Positions 34,123-46,967 are shown, counted from the stretch's first letter. The stretch is 64,000 bases of DNA from Paguma larvata (GCA_030068075.1 CM057826.1:76605312-76669311), one strand, 5' to 3'. Translations and numbers: made by a program. The notes: generated from the letters alone by a model not told the origin.

Positions 34123-34961
34123 TGGATTTGTCTTAAACGTGTGTTTGCATTGTTTATACGTATATCTTCTAAATCCTAGAGATGATGAAGATTATAAAGG
34201 GAGAAATAAAGCCAAGAAGCCATGGCTGTCATTATAATCATAAATTTGCTTTTAATGTCAGATCTCATGCAAGAGCCGGCATCCATGTTTTAAGTAAAGG
34301 CAAAGAGAAAAATTACTTATCTGAGTAGGTGTACAGATCTGGTTTTGTCTTTATCCATTTAAGAAGGATCAAACAAGTTCCTTTAGATTTAAAATATTCA
34401 TTTCTATTTTTCTCAATATATAAATATACGTTTGCCAAACGGCCAGCATCAGTAATTCACAAAGGGGTATACAAAGTAATATGAGGGAATGTGCCAACAA
34501 AATTAAACAGATTAAAGACTTTGTGTACATTAGAGAAATGATATTATTGCTACTTAAGAATAACCTGTATGCAGTGTGCACTGCATCTTCCCAGAAATTC
34601 TAACTACATTCTATGAATACTAAGAATAAAGGATAAAATACATAAATAGGGAGAATATTTTTGTTTTGAGTCACTTTTTTAAAATCTAAATTAACTCTGT
34701 CCTAGACTTTTTTTAAATTTCATCAGAAATCCAAAAGACAGTGACTTTTTTAATGAACACTAAAATGACACTAAAAATGATATATGTAACCATACAATAG
34801 TTCTTCCTGCCCTCTTTCTCCATCTCACTAAGCACCTCCTAAAAGTTCTGCACATTAAGAAAATAGGTCTTAAAGAATAATCCACACTTCTCTTCTTTGC
34901 TTCCCATTGAGATTTTGTAAGGTGACTGAAAACTAGATTCATTTAAGATATGAAAAGTTCA

Positions 34962-35168
34962 GGGGCGCCTGGGTGGCTCAGTCAGTTGGGCGGCCGACTT
35001 CAGCTCAGGTCATGATCTTGCGGTCTGTGAGTTCGAGCCCCGCGTCGGGCTCTGTGCTGACAGCTCAGAGCCTGCTTCCGATTCTGTGTCTCCCTCTCTC
35101 TCTGCCCTTCCCCTGTTCATGCTGTGCCTCTATGTTTCTCAAAAATAAATAAACATTAAAAAAAAAAA
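34962..35168 (+). mobile_element. Young-looking feline SINE with 16-bp TSD
   Basis: The copy closest to the consensus I know in this window, beginning ggggcgcctgggtggctcag and ending in a near-pure A tail. TSDs agatatgaaaagttca (34946-34961) and agacatgaaaagttca (35169-35184) differ at one base. It lies about 300 bases inside intron 2 from the exon 2 donor. Confidence 0.97.
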
Positions 35169-35479
35169 AGACATGAAAAGTTCAAAATAAGTTGTGGTAA
35201 GAGAGAATATAACTGATATAAATCTTTATCGATTTCCTCCCATCAGCATGCCCCACTCCCACCATGATATGTGATACATGACATATATGAGAATGATAGG
35301 TGCTCAAGGCTTTGACTAAAAAAGTAGAATATGCTTCCAAATCACCATTCTGCTATTCTGCACATAACCTCTTAAATAAAAAAAAATTCCAATTAATGTA
35401 TCTGGTATGAGCAAAGGAATCCACGTTATACAAGTCTTCACAGAGCAAAGAAGCAGAACCATTTAAGAGGACGACATAC

Positions 35480-36320
35480 TTTTTCTCATTACTTTCATCT
35501 GTGTAGGAGATTCCATAGAACCCATAGTAAGAAGTAGATAAATTCGCCGAATACTCTATCTTCAAGGTGTAATTGTGTCCTTCAAGAAGAGCTTCTGGGG
35601 CGACAATTGCAATTTGTTCATGAAATGGGTATTCCAAGACCTCAACTTGTTTTTCTTGGCTTGAAACTGCTGACATAAAGGTCACTCTTGAAATATTATG
35701 GCCTGTACTGTGAAGAACGATATTCCAAGTGGCCTGTAGAGCCTGAAGTGAAATGGTCACAGAACCCCTGAATGTCATCGAGGTTAGGTTTGGGTGTAGG
35801 TTAAGTTCATAGCGTAGTGGCATAATGGCGGTGGGAAGCCTGACTTGTGCCCATGGAAACAACTTTCCATTTGTTGCAACTGGCTGAATTAGTCCCATTG
35901 ATTGGTTTTTTTTATGGCAGCCTTCTTTGGTAAAGGTACATCTGGGTAGTAAATAAATCACCATGATTATAGAAACGGCAACCACAATAAGAAAAACACA
36001 GATCGCCATGGTCCTCGTAGAGGGTACCGAACAAGTCCCATCTGGGCTCGGCCTGTAGCCAGTTGCACTGTTCCGAAGGCCTGAGCTTCTGTTCATGAAG
36101 GACATGCCCAGTAGTTTTGCAGATGACTCATAATCCTCTTCGTCCTCATCCATCTCATGCTCACCAAGACCCCGCACCAGCAGTCTTGAACCCCGGGGCT
36201 CATATTCCACCTCATCAGGCTCCAGAGGATGTAAACAGGGTTCTTTGGCTAAATCCACCACATCTGGTTCTTCCTCAAACATGCTGTTTTCAATCATATT
36301 CCTGGGGAGCTGAAGCAGAT
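35480..36320 (-). CDS. LNPEP: LNPEP exon 2: cytosolic tail, membrane anchor, N-terminal domain
   Basis: An 841-base exon with acceptor gttgtttag and donor gtatgtcg. It encodes a split Asp, 279 full codons and most of a Lys (about residues 8-287), starting LLQLPRNMIENSMFEEEPDV. The tail carries the two dileucine-type sorting motifs of IRAP (SRLLVRG near 53-54 and AKLLGMS near 76-77) and an acidic cluster (HEMDEDEEDYESS), which in this family direct storage in insulin-responsive GLUT4 vesicles. A hydrophobic type II anchor follows (MAICVFLIVVAVSIIMVIYL, about 111-130). The lumenal part begins with the stalk and shedding-site region (GLIQPVATNGK), then the M1 N-terminal beta domain (RLPTAIMPLRYELNLHPNLT onward). 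Several N-glycosylation sequons are present (NQS, NLT, NIS, NYT, NLS). Val replaces the human Phe154 at the shedding site. Confidence 0.98.
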
Positions 36321-36594
36321 CTAAACAACCAAAACACAAGGACAAGGCACAGAGTTAGAAAAAAAAAATCTCTTAATAAAATGCCTACTAGCAAAGCCAC
36401 ATTAAATCTAAGAATTCTTTTAGCACTAAGACTTGTTTCCATCATGGAGCTACTGAATTAAATAAGATGCTTATAATTTTCTTGTATCATCCATTAAAAA
36501 CTTAAGCATAAATAAAGTATACCACAGTCATGAAACAAGAAAGCTAAATAAGCAGGCTAGTAACAAAAAAAGGCAGCTGAGACTAAATACTAAT

Positions 36595-36787
36595 TTCCTG
36601 GGTGGGTCAGCTGCTAAAGCGCCCAACTCTTGATTTTGGCTCGTGGTTCCCGAGATTGAGCCTTATGTCCAGCTGAGTGCTGACAGTGTGGAGCCACTTG
36701 GGATTCTCTCTCTCTCTTTCTCTGCCCCTCCCCCTTTCATGTTCATGCTTCTCTCCCTCTCTCAAAATAAACTTTTTTTTAAAAAAA
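36595..36787 (+). mobile_element. SINE, diverged feline type
   Basis: It begins 'tcctgggtgggtcagctgct', with an internal deletion near 'ggctcgtggttcccgagatt', a CT-rich segment and an AAAATAAACTTT tail. It lies 275 bases upstream (in gene sense) of the exon 2 acceptor. Confidence 0.88.
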
Positions 36788-38593
36788 GTTTTCTTTGAAT
36801 AATACTTCTAGTTGCATTCTAGGTGTGGGTTTAGCAAGCTGCCATCTTTCCATGTCCTGTGAATGACACAGAAATGGAAGAAGAGTGATTATACAACATA
36901 CTGCTTTAGGAATTCAATCTCTTAAATGTCAGATAGTGCCCCTACTTCTCATGACAAAGTTTTGTTTTGTTTTGATGGTTGTGTTTGGGCATCATCTACT
37001 TTATTAACAGAGTGAATACTGCTATAATTGAACTTAAATTTTTTTTTAACTCTTAATGAACTCTTAATGGTTAGAAATTTTCTGTGGTAGTTCTTAGTCC
37101 TAGCAAAGTGCTGAAGATTAGTTGCTTAATTTGCTTTTTCAAAATGTCTAAAAGGCTTTTTCTGACTTTTTTTTTTTGACCTCATATGGAAAAATTATGT
37201 CCTCTTAGCAATTGCCCATGTGTTTTGTCCTCTGAGACATAATGTAGACAGCAATGAGGTCCGCACCATAAGGTTTTATTTAATGAATTTCTAAACTAGT
37301 TCTAGGTATAATCTCAGTTATATTTAGAGCATACCCATTCCTGAATTAATATCCTATTAGAACTTTGTTTTTGTGTATTTTGATTCCTCAGCAAAGTCTT
37401 GTTTAAAACCAAGGGGTATTCTACTAACTATTTTAGCATCTCCTGTCTGCATTTCATTTACTTCAAATCTTTTGATAGGGATTTAGTCAGACATCTGCCC
37501 AAATCTAAATAGCTTACTTTTATTTTTTATCACCCATTTATATTAATACCTGTGTAGAATTTTAATCTTTTAGAAATCAAATACATTAACTCCTCTGCTA
37601 TAATATACTGTACATTAGAGGCAGACTTTTGCATATGTGTACTGTATCAAGTTTAATACACCAAACCAGGGGAAATCACTCTTGTTAATAGGTAACCCAT
37701 GAAGATTGTACTTCAAGCCTATTCAAGAAAATGCTGCTTTGGATTCTTCCATCAGCACACTTTGATCTTAGCCTTAAATTGTATACAGTGTAACATGATT
37801 ACCCATTGCTCTAATGGGATTTATTTTTATAGGAAGAAGGGATCCTATAGAAACAGGAAATATTCTAAAACTTCTTAAATCCACATATTCATCAATCTAT
37901 AACCCAAAAGAACATCCTAGTTGACATTTTTCAGTTTTAAAGAACATAGGCCCATGTGGTAATAATCTAAGAAAACTAAAGACATTTCTTTTCATTAGAT
38001 ACTATGAAATGGTGCTCTTCAATGTTGTCCGTGAATCACTGTCAATCCACAAACTGTTATCTACCTGTGACAGGATACATAGAGACAACTAATATTTAAA
38101 AAGTTTTATAGCAATCTGTCAATAATCTTATGTCTGCCCAATTTAATAATTTAAAAAATGAAGCTTATAGTTTGCATGTCTTTTTTCATTTGTTTCCCAA
38201 TGATTCATTTTTTTTAAATGCTACAAACTTTATGCAACAGATTAAAAATTAAAAAACAGAAAACCTTGATTCTTCAGTTCAGATAACTTGGGAAGCAATG
38301 GGTTGCAAGTGGGTTAACAATGGAAAGCAAGGTCACTGTAATAGCAATCCAGGCTGATATGAGGTTCTCAACTATGACAGCAGTAGAAGTAAAAAGGAGG
38401 GAATTATTACAAGTCATGTTAAAAAGGGAGAATATTAAGGAACTGATGTTCTCTTGGGCCAGGCAGGTCTGTAGGATGGAGTGATAGGAGGAAGTCTATG
38501 TCAATTCCCAATATACATTCTGGTTTGGATAACTTGAATAAAGAATGCCATTCACAGAGATTGAGAATATAGGTTTTTTCAAATTCTCTCTCG

Positions 38594-38631
38594 TTTTTTT
38601 TGTTTGTTTGTTTGCTTGTTTGTTTGTTTGC
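38594..38631. repeat. (TTTG)n microsatellite
   Basis: Tandem TTTG units interrupted by one CTTG variant, followed by a G-rich stretch (cagggggaggg). Confidence 0.9.
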
Positions 38632-38764
38632 AGGGGGAGGGTGTTGTAGTGAGAATAGAGTTATAGGATTGCACTTGGTATGGGATACGACACATTTAAT
38701 ACATCTGTCAGATAGCCAGGTGGAGATGTTTGATTAACGGCATGTTATAAAGACCGAATTTTAG

Positions 38765-38900
38765 GAAGAACTTCAAATCTTGCCTCTTCCACTGACTGCT
38801 TGATCTCAAATGGGTTACCAAACATCCCTTAGCTTCAATTTCCTCACCCATAAATGTGGAAACATTACTATCTTCTAGGACTGTTATGAGGACTATGTTA
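38765..38900 (+). mobile_element. MIR SINE fragment
   Basis: Forward MIR phrases: 'cttgcctcttccactgactg', 'tagcttcaatttcctcaccc', 'ataaatgtggaaacattact', 'aggactgttatgaggactat'. Confidence 0.65.
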
Positions 38901-40824
38901 TGTGGATCTGAACTCAAAACAGGGATCTGTGGGGAAGATTCAGATTTCAGAACCGCCTCCATTAACATAATGAAAACCATGCAGATGGGTGAGACTACTG
39001 AAAGGGAGGTAAGAGAGAGCATCAGCACTGAAGAGGTGGGCAGAGGAAGAGGGGCAGAAGAGGAGAATAAGCAGGAATGTACTAGAGGTAGGAAAATTAG
39101 GACCGCAGCATCCCAGAAACAAAGGACATTTTCATGCAGAAAGTGGTCAGCATTAACCGTCTTAGAAAGTCAAGTAAAATGAGGCCTAAAGTGGTTATGA
39201 GATTTGGCAACTAGGGAACCAGCTACTTTCATAGAGCACCTTCAACAAAATGGTGGAAATGGAAGCCTAAAAGCCCAAAGAATGGAAAATCCACATGGGA
39301 AGGCAAGGGCCGCAGACTATTCTTTCAAGGTACATAGTTGTGTATCAAGAAAAAAACATAGGGTCAAACTAAAAGACAATATGGCACAGAGAAAAGTCCT
39401 TTCGTTTCTTTTGTTTGTTTGTCCGTGTTTAAGATGGGAATAATTTAAGCATGAAGGGAATGTAAAGAATGACATAATGTGCAGGTGGAGGAGTAGATGA
39501 GAGGAAATGTTACAATAACATCCCATAGGAAGAGGAAGACATCACAAAAACTCCAGCAGAGAGATTAACCTGGGTGGGAATTAGGCACTTCTCCTCTGAA
39601 CCTGGGAGACAGAGGGTGAAGCCAGAGAAGAAGCATATACAAGAGCATGGAAAAACTGAGGATGCACGCAGAAGAGAGCCTCCATGTTCTCTGTGACAGA
39701 GGAATCAAGGCCATCTGCCCAAAGGCAGTTGTGGGGAAGGAGAGGTGGCTTACGGAGAAAAAAAAGTACAAAAGCTAAAGCAAAGGACCCGGGAAAGATG
39801 ATCCAAGGACAAGGTATGGCTGAGAACTTCAGTAAGTGCAGCAGAATTTGTCATACTACCAGTCTCCATAAATGCCTTTATCAGTACTTACCAGCCCAAG
39901 TCTAAAAGAAAAAAAGAAAAAAGCACGTATGTATATTTTACCACAATTTAAAATGAAAAATATAAATGGAAAGATATGTTTAAAGAGAAAGCAAATGGGT
40001 TAATCCAGGGTTAAATATGTAGAGAGGATGTGGTAAGAAACTACAGGGAAAATGCATAGAAAGTGCTGGCAAGAGAGAAAGTGATTAACTGAGGGGTTCA
40101 ATTTAGAAAACACCAGAAAAAGTAAAACAATGGCAAACAACATGGTGAGCAACTTGAATTAAAACAAGAAAACTTCCCACAAACTTTAATCCTTTTAAAC
40201 TACCATCACATTTTCTGAGAAAATTAAATGAAATGGGGTGTATTTTGAAATCAACAAACCAAAACAAATTTAAAAGAATAGGCCTAATTTCAAAAAGGCT
40301 TTTTGGGAAGATGCAAGATTGCTATATTCAATTAGGTACTATAGCAACTTGCTATATTCAAATTGGGCCTTAACAATAAAGAATTATGCTTCTTGTGAGG
40401 CCTCTCAGACATATTTAAACAGAGCTGAAAGCTTTAAGCATGAGACAGCATTTATATTTTCTAGATCATTTCCAAATGGAAACTTCATTACATTTCTGAA
40501 GTGACAGCTAATTATCAAAACAAATTTGATTATCAAATTAAAAAATAAAAATTATTTCCCTGATAAGCAATCCTCTGCCATCAAAAAGAAAGTTTATTTT
40601 TTTAAGTGTAAGCCTAAAAAAGAAAGAAAACAATTAGAATTCAGAACAAGAACAGTGATTTTTCTGTACAGGTCTAATCTGAAAAAAACATTACCTAATA
40701 CCCCTGCCCCCTGCCAAAGACGCACTCAAAGAAAACTTCTTCCTATTAATACCAATGCTCGTGTTAAGTTACAAGTTTAGATATATCATTTTCTCACCAG
40801 AGTCTGAAGAGTAGTCACTAAGTG

Positions 40825-40842
40825 GCGGGGAGGGGGGGGGGG
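40825..40842. repeat. G-rich homopolymer tract
   Basis: An eleven-G run is preceded by GCGGGGA. It is unusual against the AT-rich surroundings and is a likely slippage site. Confidence 0.9.
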
Positions 40843-41259
40843 TTGATTTTAAAGACGTTCTCAGTAGCCCCTTTCCCTGATACATCCTGTTTGCTTACAC
40901 TTCAATGTATGAGCAGTGTCATAAAATATTAACACAGAAAGTCCTGTATGCATTCCTACTTTTACACAGTGCTGCTTCAAAACCACATTTAATTTTCCAT
41001 TTGACAGACCCAAGGTCACAACCTAGGATGCCTGGTCCAACTAAGGTCTTTCTTCTGTTCCCCTCTCCCTCCCTGTGTCTCTTGTGAAAAGAGAAGACAG
41101 CAGTGAATGGGAGACTAGGGGTGGGAGGCAGTAAGATCAGAGAGAAATGGTCAGTTCATAAGCAACTCACTTTAAGCTCACTGTATTTAGTTCTAAGAGA
41201 GAACTAAGATTTAATTTTCCCTTTCAAGCTATCTCTAAAGTTCATTTCGACAATTACAA

Positions 41260-44200
41260 AAATTCTGTGAGAGACTTCCACTTCCAATATGACACAGTAA
41301 TTGATACCAGACTTATCGTCCTCTCGTAAACAACTATTAAATAGGACAAAATAATGCAATTATTTTTAGCTACTGGATAAACGAGCAATACCGTGAGGCT
41401 ACATGTGCTGGGTTCTCTGCCTTGGGACAATTTTCTAATTGTAGTATAGTGAGCTGGAGTCCCAAGCAGAGCAGGGCTAGTGGCAGAGACAGGACACTGG
41501 AGAGGATGGAAATGCATAGAGTGAGGACCACAGAAGTTTGTACAGGGGTTCCCTGAGAGTCCTTAACCAATGCTGAGTATAACTACATAAGGGTTACAAA
41601 AGAGTGGCTGTCATGAGGTTAATATGGAACAGAAATACTAGAAGTCAAGCAGCATACAGAAACATTGCCAGTTTTACCCATCCTGAATAAAGAGAAGTCA
41701 TTAACACTTTGCGCATCAATTTGAAAAGCCAGAAAGGCTTCACTTAAAGGGAAAAAGCACACCGTAGAGTAAGACCAACTCTAGACCCATATTACAACAG
41801 TCTAAAACCACGCTCCAAATCCCTAATTAAACCCAAAGGGAAAAAACAATCTGGGGGAAGAGTTATGCTAAGTTAGAGGGGTCTGAGAAAAAAACTTGAG
41901 CTTTCCACAGATCTTCCCTAGCAAACCTATACAAGGTGATCAGCCAGTAACTAAACTGCTTACTATAACAAAAACCACTGCAGAGAAATTAAAAAAAAAA
42001 ATAATAAACCTCTACAATGTATTGACCCTATCCAATACATAATAAAAATATTACTAGGTATTTAACAAAACAAAAAAATGTGACTAATAAGAAAAAATAA
42101 GTCATCAGAGACTGACTTTAAGTTGGTCCAAATACTGCATTTAGTAAAAACTTCAGAGTTGCTGTTTGAAAAATATCTTAAATAAAGGAAAATGTTTTTA
42201 AACAACAATAACAACAAAGGAACTACATGAATAGGTAAGAATCTCAGCAGAAAAACTAAAACTGCAAAAAAAAAAAATCAATGGGAAAAAAAAAGGAAAT
42301 TCTAGGACTGGAAGTTTCAAAAATTAAAGTGAAAAACTCACTAAATGGACTTAATAGTAGACTGGAGATAGCAGAAGAAAGAACTAGCAATTACCAATTT
42401 GATAAATATAGGGGGAAAAAAGTTGGAAGAAAAATGAACAAAGCATCAGAAATTTGTGGGACAATATCAGATTCTCTAACATATATGTAATAGGAGCCCC
42501 AGAAGACTTTGAAAAGAAAGCAGAAAAAATATTTGAAGACATAATAGTTAAAATTTTATTAAATTTGGTGAAAAACACTATTTACCAGATCAAAAAAGCT
42601 CATCAAACTCCAAAGACGATAAATACAAAAAAATCATATCTAGCTACATCATGGTCAAACTGCTGAAAATCAAAGGTAAAATCTTTAAAGAAGGCTAAAA
42701 ACAATATGCTACATACAAGAGAGAAATAATACATAGAACACTAACTTTTCACTATTACAAGGGGGGCCAGAATATGTGAGAATGTTTATAAGGGGTTGAA
42801 AGAAAAAAAAAAAAGTGGTCAATTCAGAATTCTATATCCAGTGAAAATATCCCTCGAAAATAAGACAAAGATCTTTCAAATAAATAAAAGCTGACAGAAT
42901 TAATCTCAAGCAGATGTGCACTACAAGATATTATAAAGCTTGGAGGGAAATGATCTCGGACAGAAACTCAGATCTGCAGGAAGGAAAAAATACCAGAAAT
43001 GATAAGTTGTTAAAAATAAAAATTTACTTCTTTATTCTTCTTAAAATTTCTTTAAAAGACTATATATTAAAACTATCACTTAAAGCAAGAATATGTGGCC
43101 AGTTTTTAATATACATAAAAATAAAAAATATGACAAGAGAACAAAGAAGAGAGGGGGTGAATAAGAGGAACTGTATTAAATTATATTTGTGAATTGAGAA
43201 GGGGAAATGCTAAGTGTCCAGTGAAAAGTACGAAGTATAAAGTAAGAAGAGAGAATGATCAGGTGTACAATGTTAAATGGCATAATTCTGACAACACACT
43301 CTAATAAGTTAAGGATGCATATTATTAGCCCTGAAGTAATCAATAAAAAAGTAATTTAAAAGATGTATAGCTAAAAAGCCAAAAACAAAAGGGACAAATA
43401 AAAATGACTGCAAAATCATGGTAGATTTTAGCACAACTGCATAAATAATTTCATTAATTGTAAGTGGATTAAACATTCCAACGAAAGAACAGAGATTGTC
43501 ACACTGGATTTAAAAAAAGCAAGACTCCACTACACACTGTCTATAAGAGACACCTTTTAAATTTGAGGACACTAATAGGTTATCAAAGCAGAATAAAATT
43601 TTATAATGATAAAAGGAGAAATTCATCAAGATAAGATACCAAGTTTAAATATGCATGTACCTAATAAGAGAGCTTCAAAATTCAAAACAGAAAATGGCAA
43701 AACTCAATAAACAAAAATATCTACAACCATAATTCGAGATTCTGTCATCTCTCGTTCCATAATTGACAGAACAAGTTGACAACAAGCAAGTGGGGCCGCA
43801 GACTACCTAAACAATACTATCAACTAATTTGGCCTAAAAGACATTTGTGGAATATTACGCCAAACAACTGCAGAATATATATGTAACATTCACCAAGGTA
43901 GACATTACAGTGAGCCATAAAATAAATCTCAATAAACTTTAAAAGGCTGAGTTTATTCGAGACTATGTTCTTTGACTACAGTAGAAATAATATGAAAATC
44001 CAAAAATAATAAATTAGCTAGACAATCTCTAGATATTTGGAAAACAGAACACTAACTTCTAAAATAATTCATGAAACAAAGAATAAACAACAAGGAATTT
44101 AGAAAATATTTAAAATAATAACTTTTTTAAATGAGAGAAATTTACTGCTTTAAATGCCTATATTAGAAAGAGGTTTAAAATCAATGATAAAAGTTTTCGC

Positions 44201-44335
44201 CCTAAGGAACTAAAAAGAATAGCACAGTAAACCTAAGAAGAAAAAATAATAACAGAGCAGAAACCAATAAAGTAGAAAACAGAAATAAAAGAAAATTAAT
44301 AAAGCAAAAAATACTGGAGGACAGGAAAATAGTAT
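41260..44335 (+). mobile_element. L1 (HAL1-like) remnant: ORF1 and start of ORF2
   Basis: Forward ancient L1 sequence. An ORF1-like part lies around 42290-42990 ('agtagactggagatagcaga', 'gtaataggagccccagaaga', 'catcatggtcaaactgctga', 'cagaattctatatccagtga'). An ORF2 5' part follows around 43400-44300 ('aactgcataaataatttcat', 'cactgtctataagagacacc', 'agagcttcaaaattcaaaac', 'gaatattacgccaaacaact'). Frames are broken throughout and the 3' half is missing. The left boundary is uncertain; support is clear from about 41880. Confidence 0.8.
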
Positions 44336-44665
44336 TACTGACTCTTAATCATATTCTCCTAGAAATTGGGCTTTCTATTTCAGGTCCTCGTAGACCCACT
44401 GTTCACTTCTCAAAAGTCTGGTTAGGTTCATGTAACAGACGAATCAGAATTGAGTCCTGGGCTACAGACAAAGATCCTCTTTCACAAGCCCATCGTCCTA
44501 TATCTGTCCCCCCTCCAAGAGTACCTGATAAACAAAATTATTTAGCCAATCATAATGCTAGCTATACTCAAATTTAGAAAAATCCATATGTTCTCCCCTT
44601 TTAAAATAAAAAGCTAGAATTTTTTTTGTAAATCCAAGTATTTAAAAGGAATTGGAGAGCTATTA

Positions 44666-44879
44666 ATTTAAAAAAATTATTTTTAATATTATTTTGAGAC
44701 AGACAGAGAGAGAGCGTGCACGCGCACGTGAGCACAAGCGGAGGAGGGGCAGAAAGAGAGGGAGACACAGAATCCCAAGCAAGTTCCAGGCTTTGAGCTG
44801 TCCAGGGCTCAAACCCAGAAACCGTGAGATCATGACATAAGCTGAGGTCAGATATTCAACACAGCCATCCAGGCGCCCC
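44666..44879 (-). mobile_element. Feline-type SINE with 13-bp TSD
   Basis: Reversed copy ending 'acagccatccaggcgcccc'. It contains a CpG-rich patch near 44717-44734. The TSD tggagagctatta lies at 44653-44665 and 44880-44892. Confidence 0.94.
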
Positions 44880-45159
44880 TGGAGAGCTATTATTTATTGG
44901 AAAACTTTTATAAACTCTTCAAAGTAAAAAAGTATTCTTTTGCAAAAAAACAAAAAACAAAACAAAACAAAAACCTGTGCTTAACTCACCTATTTCTGTA
45001 TTTAGAGTTTTGTCTATTTTTTCTTAAAAAGACAAATCAGTCCTCTTCTAAACTGTTTAAGAGAAACTATACATTTAAAGGCAGACTTAAGATCACATGC
45101 GTAAACAAACTGATGAAAAGGATTAACTCTTACTTTATGCAGCCTACACCAACAGCATT

Positions 45160-45187
45160 CAAATTCAAATTCAAATTCAAATTCAAG
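45160..45187. repeat. (AAATTC)n hexanucleotide repeat
   Basis: About four and a half units of AAATTC; a short hexamer tandem of no obvious origin. Confidence 0.9.
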
Positions 45188-45334
45188 GGGAGGAAAAGGC
45201 TATGAAGCTTCCACCTTTTTGATACCACATTCACTAGTTTCCAAAAGCAAATTGGCAACACAAAGGCTACAAGAAAAATCTCTTTTTAAGTGTCCATTTG
45301 AAATTTAACTGAAATTAGCCCTAAAAGCAAAAGC

Positions 45335-45364
45335 AAAAAAAAAAAAAAAAAAAGTGGGGGGGGG
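45335..45364. repeat. A19 run adjoining G9 run
   Basis: Nineteen A, then gt, then nine G. It is not part of a recognisable SINE. Confidence 0.85.
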
Positions 45365-45589
45365 TGTCTCATTTTCAAGCAGAGATCCTCTGCTTCAGTC
45401 ACAGTAAATCACAACTCTGAGGTTCATTCTGCAGAAATACAACCATCCTGCAATAGTTCAGGTTACAGTGTCGTAAAACCAATCTCCATAGCCAGCACCT
45501 TTGTTCTGAATCTCAGGGACCCAATGGCCAAAACTATATTTAAACTAACTAAATCATTCCTCAGCTTTCGGCCATGCTTCAACAAATCC

Positions 45590-45690
45590 CTAAACACATA
45601 CAACCACGCACAGTGCCCGCTCTGTGTCTGACCAGCGTGTGAGACCATACACGTGTAACATGCGTGGCTGTCGTGGCCGCTTCACCTTTG
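45590..45690. promoter_or_regulatory. Local CpG cluster with CACGTG E-box (candidate only)
   Basis: About seven CpG dinucleotides fall within roughly 90 bases in otherwise CpG-poor intron 1, with a palindromic CACGTG at 45650-45655. It is far too small for a CpG island. Regulatory role is speculation from composition. Confidence 0.2.
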
Positions 45691-46967
45691 CACTCTTTGC
45701 CCACTCTCTTCACTCTCCTCAGCCCACGGGTCTCTCTTTTCCTACTCTTAATTACACTACTTCAATGTAATCTTTTCAAATCCGTAGTTTCTTACAGCTT
45801 TTTAAAATCAATTCAACTACTACTAGACAAATGTCCTCCTGTGACCCATTCCCCTACTCTCCCTAAAATAGTACACCATAAAAATTAAAATGCCTAGCTG
45901 TTCTCTTAGGATGAAAAGGGTAGAAGGACTGCAATAAAGGAATGCTTAAAATGAGCTCTTAAAAAAATAACCCAGCGAGACTTTCACAGATAATACTTTT
46001 TTTCCCCTTTGGTAACTCCTGAGACAATCTAGGAAAAAAGCAATTTGATTTATAGCAAACTTGACATTATCTAGTCATCATTCTAAAGTAAACACGCCAA
46101 CGTGACTGTTTATCCAGGACAGGCTTTCTTCTTTGGTAGCCACTGTCCACAGAGCTGTGTTTATAATTAGACTGTGCAGTGTTAATTATGCTGGCCGCCC
46201 TGCCAATGTTCTGCAGAGACTACAGGGAGAGATCAAAACAGTCATTCCCAAATCGTGAGTCACCTCACTCTTTCCATACTGCAAACCCCAGCAGCCTCTC
46301 AAACCTGGAAAATGGAAGTTGTAGACACTACACACTTACACGGCCTTTCACATTTAGGATGAAATACTAAGCTCCAAAACCTGCTTCACATATTTTTCTA
46401 GAATAATGGGTACATCTTAAAACGGTAACTTTTTGCTCATTACAGAATTGAAGGTGAGACAGTCTAGAAAAATTTTAAGGCCTCGTTTACCCTACAGAGA
46501 AGGGAACTTCTGCAGAAGTAAAGTATAATTATAGATTTTGCGTCACATTTAAACAGTTGCTCCAAGGGAGGGGCTCTTATTCATCTTTATATCCCTGGTG
46601 CCCTGCAGGAAAAAAAGCCTGTAATAAAGGTTGAAATGAAAGTACCAACACCCAACACATTAAAATTAAGTATTAATTAATGAAAATTACCTCCATAGCC
46701 ACTCATAAATTCTCCAAAGGCTGAACCCAGGTTTACTGAAGCTTGGAATAAGACAGAATTAATATGTTAGCTATGAGGTTAAGAAGGTCCTAACACCTGC
46801 TGTGGGGCTGAGTACTCAGTCAGCAGGGCTTAGTACTACTTCAGTGATGATGGGCTCTGAGTCACTGCCTTTCACTTCTACTAGACCTGGATTCCTCAGA
46901 CTTATTACATTTTCTCCTCTTTCTTCAAAGCCAGTACATAATTTAAATCAATTATGGTTTAGGAGAC

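Larger units (their letters stand above)
30122..35479 (-). other. LNPEP: LNPEP intron 2
   Basis: A 5.36-kb intron with donor gtatgtcgtc after exon 2 and acceptor ttgttttag before exon 3. It holds an L2-like fragment (30140-30600), SINEs at 30825-31033, 31365-31422, 31449-31665, 33443-33649, 33881-34122 and 34962-35168, and an MIR (32405-32640). Further L2-like DNA may follow the MIR to about 32950. 31700-32400 and 34140-34940 show nothing recognisable. If unspliced, the exon 2 frame would continue about 42 codons to a stop at 35353. Confidence 0.88.

Noticed and set aside
36117..36461. 114-codon frame on the plus strand opposite exon 2
   Set aside because: It is antisense to the strongly supported LNPEP exon 2 and runs into intron 1; a mirror effect of the exon's codon composition.
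38856..39182. 108-codon plus-strand frame
   Set aside because: It starts within an MIR fragment and continues in purine-rich sequence; Glu/Arg bias reflects base composition.
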